Below the pieces are notes generated by a model. The model did no database searches and was not told where the DNA came from. It saw only the letters and a list, made by a program, of their open reading frames with translations. Shown here piece by piece: positions 5,301 through 6,933 of a stretch of 6,933 nt of DNA. The DNA lies in contig JAJRYW010000298.1 of NCBI GenBank assembly GCA_024275555.1, positions 1 to 6,933 of the forward strand, given 5' to 3'. This DNA comes from Calditrichota bacterium. Its GTDB lineage: Bacteria; Calditrichota; Calditrichia; RBG-13-44-9; J075. The position numbers and the translations under genes are program-made. The stretch's first letter is position 1, and each line of letters begins with the position of its first letter.

Positions 5301-5407
5301 CCAGCCTGCCGCACTGCCGCCAAAGTCAATCGACTGACCGGAGTAATCATAGCTTACCGAAAAAATTATCGAATGCCGCGGCTGGCAGGGAACCCGCATG
5401 ACCTAAC
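5284..5407 (-). pseudogene. tRNA-Leu 3' remnant split in the T-loop by an 89-bp insert
   Basis: The acceptor 3' strand and T-arm 3' half (5284-5300) are identical to those of the intact tRNA-Leu. The other half of the T-arm resumes at 5390 (GAACCCGC on the plus strand) and continues with a diverged variable arm (ATGACCTAAC against ACGTCCTAAC). The break falls exactly in the T-loop, TTC|GAA. The anticodon, D-arm and 5' acceptor are missing, so it cannot fold as a tRNA. Confidence 0.7.
5301..5389. mobile_element. 89-bp inverted-repeat insert in the tRNA-Leu remnant
   Basis: Ends are CCAGCCTGCCGC and GCGGCTGGCAGG; one end against the reverse complement of the other matches at 10 of 12 positions. 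With the palindromic T-arm flanks included, the arms grow to about 21 bp (one bulge, two mismatches). The interior also holds AGTC-aatc-GACT (around 5324-5335). It has no coding capacity, and no target duplication is visible. I do not recognise it as a named element. Confidence 0.5.
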
Positions 5408-5460
5408 TCGCTACTACTACCGAAATATAAAACCGGCAATCCCTATTTGTAATTTATTCA

Positions 5461-5486
5461 AAACTTACGACCAAAACTTACGACCA
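5461..5486. repeat. Tandem duplication of a 13-bp unit
   Basis: AAACTTACGACCA occurs twice, head to tail, directly before the terminator hairpin. The flanking AAAC may be the start of a third, incomplete unit. It is probably replication slippage. Confidence 0.9.
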
Positions 5487-5540
5487 AACAACAAAAGCCG
5501 GAATTCCTTCCGGCTTTTCGTTGTACCGAGGGCGGGATTC
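5486..5540. repeat. 55-bp direct repeat, copy B (within intact tRNA-Leu and terminator)
   Basis: Counterpart of 5246-5300 (54 of 55 bases identical). This copy is the parental one, because it joins a complete tRNA gene at 5541. Confidence 0.95.
5493..5518 (-). terminator. Intrinsic terminator of tRNA-Leu
   Basis: AAAAGCCGGAA-ggaa-TTCCGGCTTTT on the minus strand: 11-bp perfect stem, 4-nt loop, T-run at the end. It begins a few bases after the mature tRNA 3' end, so it most likely ends a single-gene transcript. Confidence 0.9.
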
Positions 5541-5607
5541 GAACCCGCACGTCCTAACGGACACTAGACCCTGAACCTAGCGCGTCTGCCAGTTCCGCCA
5601 CCTCGGC
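5524..5607 (-). tRNA. tRNA-Leu (anticodon CAG)
   Basis: An 84-nt class II tRNA. The acceptor stem GCCGAGG pairs with CCTCGGT (first pair G-U) and the discriminator is A. The D-arm is GCG...CGC with the loop GG. The anticodon stem is CTAGG/TCTAG with loop TTCAGGG, giving anticodon CAG, which reads CUG. The long variable arm carries the stem GTCC/GGAC, and the T-arm is GCGGG-TTCGAAT-CCCGC. CCA is not encoded (the next bases are CAA), so it must be added after transcription. All stems pair well, so it looks functional. Its own terminator follows at once, and a partial second copy of its 3' half lies 240 bp downstream. Confidence 0.96.
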
Positions 5608-5842
5608 ATCAAATTTTTTGCGCGCTAAATATATGGTTTAAAATCCCGCTTCGCAAGCAGATTTGTGGATTCTGCCGGCCCTGAGAAGAACCGCCTGAAC
5701 CCAAAAAAACAAATTGATTCGGACCGGTATATTTCACAGCTTTACCGCTCCGACGGAAGCATAGAGCCCTTTCCATCCATCAAAGCGGTTGCATTTTTGG
5801 CGGATCATGCTTACCCTTAGGTCAAAAAAACAGGAACTTCAC
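5608..5842. other. Intergenic region between divergent tRNA-Leu and the phosphodiesterase gene
   Basis: This 235-bp stretch carries the tRNA promoter on the minus strand and presumably a promoter for the phosphodiesterase on the plus strand. TTGCAT (5789-5794) with TACCCT after 17 bp is a weak candidate; TATATT at 5728-5733 lacks a -35. No coding sequence or RNA structure is recognised. Confidence 0.5.
5628..5656 (-). promoter_or_regulatory. Candidate promoter of tRNA-Leu
   Basis: On the minus strand TTGCGA (5651-5656) and TATATT (5628-5633) are 17 bp apart, and the -10 lies 20 nt upstream of the mature tRNA 5' end. The CGCGC stretch just downstream (5620-5625) could act as a GC-rich discriminator, common for stable RNA genes. 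Confidence 0.45.
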
Positions 5843-6745
5843 ATGACCCGTATTCGCTTACTTGTAAGTCTGTTCTGGATGCTGCTCACCCTTGTGTTGG
5901 GCGCACAATCCTTATCACAAAACTACCGCTCTTTCTCTTCCCCAGAGCAACTCTCGCAATATCTCCGTTGGAGCCCGGAGGCGACTCCATTAATCGGCGC
6001 TCACCGGGGAGGGCCGGAAGGCCCTTTCCCGGAGAACTGCATCGCTACTTTTGAGAACGCTTTGAAATATGCCCCCTGCCTGATGGAGATCGATGTACGC
6101 AAGAGCGCCGATGGAGTGCTGGTGCTGATGCACGACGCCGCACTGGATCGCACCAGCAACGGCAAGGGCAACGTTTCCGATTATACCTGGGAGGAGCTCC
6201 GAAAACTACGCCTGCGCGACGGCCAAGGCAACCTCACCGATTACCGGATTCCCCGCCTGGTTGATGTGCTGCGTTGGGCGAAGGGCAAGGCTATTCTTCA
6301 GTTAGACATAAAAAAGAGCGTCTCCCCGGAAGAGATCGTGGCCATGATTGCGGCGGAAAAAGCCCGCAGTTATGTGGTGATCATTACTTACAACCTGGAA
6401 AGTGCGTTGTATTATCATCGCCTGGACCCGGGGTTGATGATCTCTGCATCCGCTACCGGGGTCGAAACGACCCGCAAGTTGCTGGAAAGCGGAATTCCGC
6501 CGGAGAAGCTGCTGGGTTTTGTGGGCGTCTACGAGCCGGACCCGCAGGTGTACCGGATGCTGCACGAAAAAGGAGTGCGGGCCATCCTGGGAGTACTCGG
6601 CAACCTGGACCGCAAAGCCGCTCGCAAGGGGCTGCAAGTCTACGTCGACCTGTTAAAGAATGGAGCGGATATCCTGGCCACCGACTATGTGTCCCTGGCC
6701 GCTCAAGCGATGAAAAATTTTAAGAAGGAACGCCGTCAAAAATGA
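5843..6745 (+). CDS. Exported glycerophosphodiester phosphodiesterase family protein
   Basis: A 300-residue TIM-barrel protein that should hydrolyse glycerophosphodiesters (or related phosphodiesters) to glycerol 3-phosphate and an alcohol. The start is ATG 5843, 7 nt after AGGA; the frame is open back to 5789 but that extension has no ribosome site and would bury the signal peptide. Residues 2-21 (RIRLLVSLFWMLLTLVLGA) are a signal peptide, so it acts in the periplasm or outside. GDPD motifs: H54-R55-G56 (GAHRG), PENCIATFENAL (63-74), E82 and D84 (EIDVR) as metal ligands, H97-D98 (MHD), then DRTSNGKG, and LQLDIKK for the next metal-site strand. The C-terminus (NGADILATDYVSLA) is the last barrel strand and helix. 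All key residues are present. It overlaps the next gene by 4 bp (ATGA), so the two are probably co-translated. Substrate preference cannot be told. Confidence 0.92.
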   Translation: MTRIRLLVSLFWMLLTLVLGAQSLSQNYRSFSSPEQLSQYLRWSPEATPLIGAHRGGPEGPFPENCIATFENALKYAPCLMEIDVRKSADGVLVLMHDAALDRTSNGKGNVSDYTWEELRKLRLRDGQGNLTDYRIPRLVDVLRWAKGKAILQLDIKKSVSPEEIVAMIAAEKARSYVVIITYNLESALYYHRLDPGLMISASATGVETTRKLLESGIPPEKLLGFVGVYEPDPQVYRMLHEKGVRAILGVLGNLDRKAARKGLQVYVDLLKNGADILATDYVSLAAQAMKNFKKERRQK

Positions 6746-6933
6746 AGTCAGCCAGAGATTTTTTGGGTAAGATTCTGATTGCAGCGGCGATCTTCATTTC
6801 CCCCGTTGCGGCGTCCAGTCAGCCCGGCACACCGGCGCCGCACCACGCCCTCTTCAGCGCACTTTTGGCCGATTATGTCCGCGACGGCGCCGTGGATTAT
6901 GCGGCGCTCTGCCGCGATCTGCGCCTGCCCGCC
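6742..6933 (+). CDS. Exported DUF547-domain protein, 3'-truncated by window edge
   Basis: ATG at 6742 overlaps the stop of the phosphodiesterase gene (ATGA). The 64 codons seen give an N-terminal signal peptide (KILIAAAIFISPVAASS) followed by HHALFSALLADYVRDGAVDY and AALCRDL. This is the opening of DUF547 proteins, whose usual form is F...L..YV.DG.VDYAAL. The function of DUF547 is not known to me; the family is usually exported and a hydrolase-like fold has been suggested. The ribosome site is probably within the end of the upstream gene (GAAGGAA at 6724-6730, 11 nt before ATG), consistent with translational coupling. Confidence 0.8.
   Translation, partial: MKSARDFLGKILIAAAIFISPVAASSQPGTPAPHHALFSALLADYVRDGAVDYAALCRDLRLPA

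Noticed and set aside
5184..5399. 71-codon minus-strand frame as a single protein
   Set aside because: Most of it translates the tRNA remnant, its insert and the terminator. Only the last 16 codons, from ATG 5234, have a ribosome site and resemble a protein family.
5284..5407. tRNA gene with a small intron in the T-loop
   Set aside because: The D-arm, anticodon arm and 5' acceptor strand are absent, so splicing could not yield a tRNA.
4916..5540. CRISPR array
   Set aside because: The repeats here are inverted or two-copy direct repeats of unequal spacing tied to a tRNA and a palindromic element; there is no regular repeat-spacer pattern.
5373..5567. Plus-strand open frame ending RAGFEPARPNGH
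   Set aside because: The C-terminal part is the antisense translation of the tRNA-Leu T-arm and variable arm, a well-known spurious protein pattern; the rest covers repeats and a terminator.

Overview
The window comes from an unidentified bacterium. The genes recognised are a Tat-exported molybdenum hydroxylase of the isoquinoline 1-oxidoreductase type, a tRNA-Leu whose CCA is not encoded, and a dispersed palindromic repeat built on GTCATTTCGAAC. Together these would fit an FCB-group or Calditrichota-like lineage, but this is a weak inference and no taxonomic marker is present. The iorAB and gdpD genes are clearly richer in G+C than the IS transposase and the 4.6-5.5 kb debris field.

Layout. 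(1) Positions 1-866: the 3' part of an IS110-family transposase; its 5' end lies outside the window. It is followed at once by a 44-bp sequence that recurs exactly at 5041-5084. (2) 911-1092: nothing recognisable. 1093-1467, minus strand: an open frame resembling a single worn ASH/choice-of-anchor-D Ig-like domain, probably a pseudogene. (3) 1483-4374: promoter, then iorA-like (2Fe-2S subunit) and iorB-like (molybdopterin subunit with twin-arginine signal), 2 bp apart. They would form one two-subunit molybdenum hydroxylase acting outside the cytoplasm. (4) 4375-5240: a terminator-like palindrome, then minus-strand wreckage. This comprises a RelE-type toxin C-terminus, an antitoxin body, a roughly 214-bp palindromic insertion element that splits the antitoxin from its start codon, and a GIY-YIG endonuclease N-terminal stub. 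(5) 5246-5607: a functional-looking tRNA-Leu(CAG) with a strong terminator on the minus strand, plus a second copy of its 3' end and terminator. In that second copy the T-loop is split by an 89-bp inverted-repeat insert. (6) 5843-6933: an exported glycerophosphodiester phosphodiesterase, overlapping by 4 bp the start of an exported DUF547 protein that runs off the window.

I see no convincing new functional system. The most informative part is 4.6-5.6 kb, where nested insertions can be read directly: a toxin-antitoxin module broken by a palindromic element, another copy of which appears to have been the landing site of the IS110 element at the left edge, and a tRNA 3'-end duplication disrupted exactly at the T-loop.
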